This document shows, one piece after another, positions 62,839 through 64,000 of a DNA stretch of 64,000 nucleotides. How positions within the stretch are numbered: position 1 is the stretch's first letter; the number at the start of each line of letters is the position of its first letter. The position numbers and the translations under genes are program-made. Source of the stretch: an uncultured Bacteroidales bacterium (lineage in GTDB: Bacteria; Bacteroidota; Bacteroidia; Bacteroidales; UBA932); contig CALUTY010000001.1 of NCBI GenBank assembly GCA_944323825.1, positions 1 through 64,000 on the forward strand, given 5' to 3'. Under the pieces are notes generated by a model. That model was given only the letters and a program-made list of their open reading frames with translations. It was not told the origin of the DNA and did not search any database.

Positions 62839-64000
62839 ATGGACAGACTATATCCGGTAGGAATACAGAATTTCGAGAAACTCCGCAGGGACGGATACTA
62901 TTATGTAGACAAGACGGCGCAGATGTACCGTCTCGTCACCACGGGAAGCTATTATTTTCTGAGCAGACCGAGACGGTTCGGCAAAAGCGTGCTCATCAGC
63001 ACTTTGGAGGCATATTTCCAGGAAAAGAGCGAGCTCTTCGACGGGCTGGAGATCGCCAGTCTCGAAAAAGAATGGAAAAAATATCCGGTACTGCACCTGG
63101 ATCTGAACATCAGCAAATATGACAATGAGGACAGTCTTGACGAAATGCTGAACCGGAGCCTGACGGATTGGGAGAGGGAATACGGCAGCGACACATCTGA
63201 AACATCCCTTGCGCTCAGATTTTCCGGAGTAATCCGCAGGGCACATGAGAAGACCGGCGAGAGGGCCGTCATCCTCGTGGACGAATACGACAAGCCGATG
63301 CTGCAGGCAATCTCCGACGAGGCTCTCCAGACCACTTTCATAAACACCCTCAAGCCGTTCTACGGAGTCCTCAAATCCGAAGACGCACACATCCGCTTCG
63401 CCCTCCTCACAGGGGTCACAAAGTTCGGTAAGGTCAGCGTCTTCAGTGACCTCAACAACCTTGATGACATCTCGTGGGACCCGGCTTACGCCACCATCTG
63501 CGGCATCAGCGGGAAGGAGCTCATTGAAAACTTCCGCCAGGACATCGCCGATCTCGCAGTGGCCAACGGCCTCTCATTCGACGAGGCCTGCGGAAAGCTC
63601 AAGGACGAATATGACGGCTACCGCTTCTGTCCGGAAAGCCCCGGTATATACAACCCCTTCAGCATCCTATGCACCTTCAGAAAAAAACGGTTCGGAAACT
63701 ACTGGTTCCAGACCGGCACCCCGACTTACCTTGTCGAACTCCTCAAGAAAAGCAACTATGACCTTGAGGAGATGGCGCATGTGGAGACCGGCGCGGACTC
63801 GCTCGACGGGATATTCTCTGACGACAACCCGATCCCAGTCATGTACCAGAGCGGGTACCTCACCATCAAACGGTATGACAGCGAATTCGGAATATACACC
63901 CTCGGATTCCCGAACCGCGAGGTCGAGGAGGGATTCATGAGGTTCCTAATGCCATATTTCAGCTCATCAACAAGAAACATCGACAAATGGATGGTGAAAT
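62839..64000 (+). CDS. AAA-ATPase-like protein of the DUF1703/PD-(D/E)XK type, N-terminal 387 residues (runs off window end)
   Basis: The frame starts M-D-R-L-Y-P-V-G-I-Q-N-F and is open to the last base. An AAA-ATPase-like N-terminal domain has Y-Y-V-D-K-T (21-26), a P-loop-like S-R-P-R-R-F-G-K-S (42-50), and Walker B V-I-L-V-D-E-Y-D-K-P (145-153). These are hallmarks of a family abundant in Bacteroidetes and anaerobic bacteria, often in many copies. Full-length members (~520 aa) end in a PD-(D/E)XK nuclease-like domain, which here lies beyond the window. The biological role is not established; links to mobile or defence functions have been suggested. Confidence 0.85.
   Translation, partial: MDRLYPVGIQNFEKLRRDGYYYVDKTAQMYRLVTTGSYYFLSRPRRFGKSVLISTLEAYFQEKSELFDGLEIASLEKEWKKYPVLHLDLNISKYDNEDSLDEMLNRSLTDWEREYGSDTSETSLALRFSGVIRRAHEKTGERAVILVDEYDKPMLQAISDEALQTTFINTLKPFYGVLKSEDAHIRFALLTGVTKFGKVSVFSDLNNLDDISWDPAYATICGISGKELIENFRQDIADLAVANGLSFDEACGKLKDEYDGYRFCPESPGIYNPFSILCTFRKKRFGNYWFQTGTPTYLVELLKKSNYDLEEMAHVETGADSLDGIFSDDNPIPVMYQSGYLTIKRYDSEFGIYTLGFPNREVEEGFMRFLMPYFSSSTRNIDKWMVK

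Overview
The window is chromosomal DNA of a Bacteroidales bacterium. The evidence is a complete SusC/SusD polysaccharide utilisation locus, many lipoproteins with SusD-style signal peptides, tRNA genes that do not encode CCA, and promoters that fit the Bacteroidetes pattern TTTG-N19-TAnnTTTG instead of the sigma70 pattern. Base composition is moderately GC-rich for the order. The set of 2-oxoacid:ferredoxin oxidoreductase, pyruvate phosphate dikinase, NADP-type glutamate dehydrogenase and a host-glycan locus suggests an anaerobic, probably gut-associated organism. I cannot name a genus.

Layout. 1-2.3 kb (minus): an operon of a TPR-like protein and at least two ankyrin-repeat proteins, the last one cut by the window edge. 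A TetR-family gene lies just upstream, and a near-perfect 22-bp palindrome overlaps the operon promoter. 3.2-4.5 kb: an AT-richer retropepsin-like protease gene. 4.6-4.9 kb: tRNA-Val and tRNA-Asp with a consensus promoter and terminator. 4.9-12.3 kb (minus): a very large alpha-2-macroglobulin-like protein and FolC. 12.4-15.0 kb (plus): a free-standing PurL/AIR-synthase-like protein and a PIN-PhoH ATPase. 15.2-24.6 kb: housekeeping and transport genes (pyruvate phosphate dikinase, an unknown lipoprotein, a SpoU methyltransferase, GlyA, an outer-membrane beta-barrel, a DASS symporter). 24.8-29.3 kb (minus): a three-gene lipoprotein operon with two paralogues flanking a third protein. 29.8-34.1 kb (minus): GdhA and KorB/KorA. 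34.4-37.5 kb: a GH2 beta-galactosidase.

37.6-57.9 kb is a glycosaminoglycan (chondroitin sulfate/hyaluronan type) utilisation locus in two divergent arms. The minus arm encodes a PL8 lyase, SusC, SusD and a DUF5017-like lipoprotein. The plus arm encodes a GH88 unsaturated glucuronyl hydrolase, a second PL8 lyase, a serine-type sulfatase, a beta-helix lipoprotein that may be a PL29-like surface lyase, and a second surface lipoprotein. The 175-bp gap between the arms holds two back-to-back consensus promoters with a palindrome between them. A plausible scheme: surface lyase and sulfatase shorten the chains, SusC/D and accessory lipoproteins bind and import oligosaccharides, PL8 enzymes reduce them to unsaturated disaccharides, and GH88 splits those. 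No hybrid two-component sensor, anti-sigma/ECF pair or sulfatase-maturing enzyme is in the window.

58-64 kb: an MBL hydrolase, a HAD hydrolase and a TPR protein in one minus-strand operon; a divergent M28-like peptidase lacking the usual Glu-Glu pair; and the start of an AAA-ATPase-like protein that runs off the end. I see no CRISPR array, insertion sequence, prophage or rRNA.
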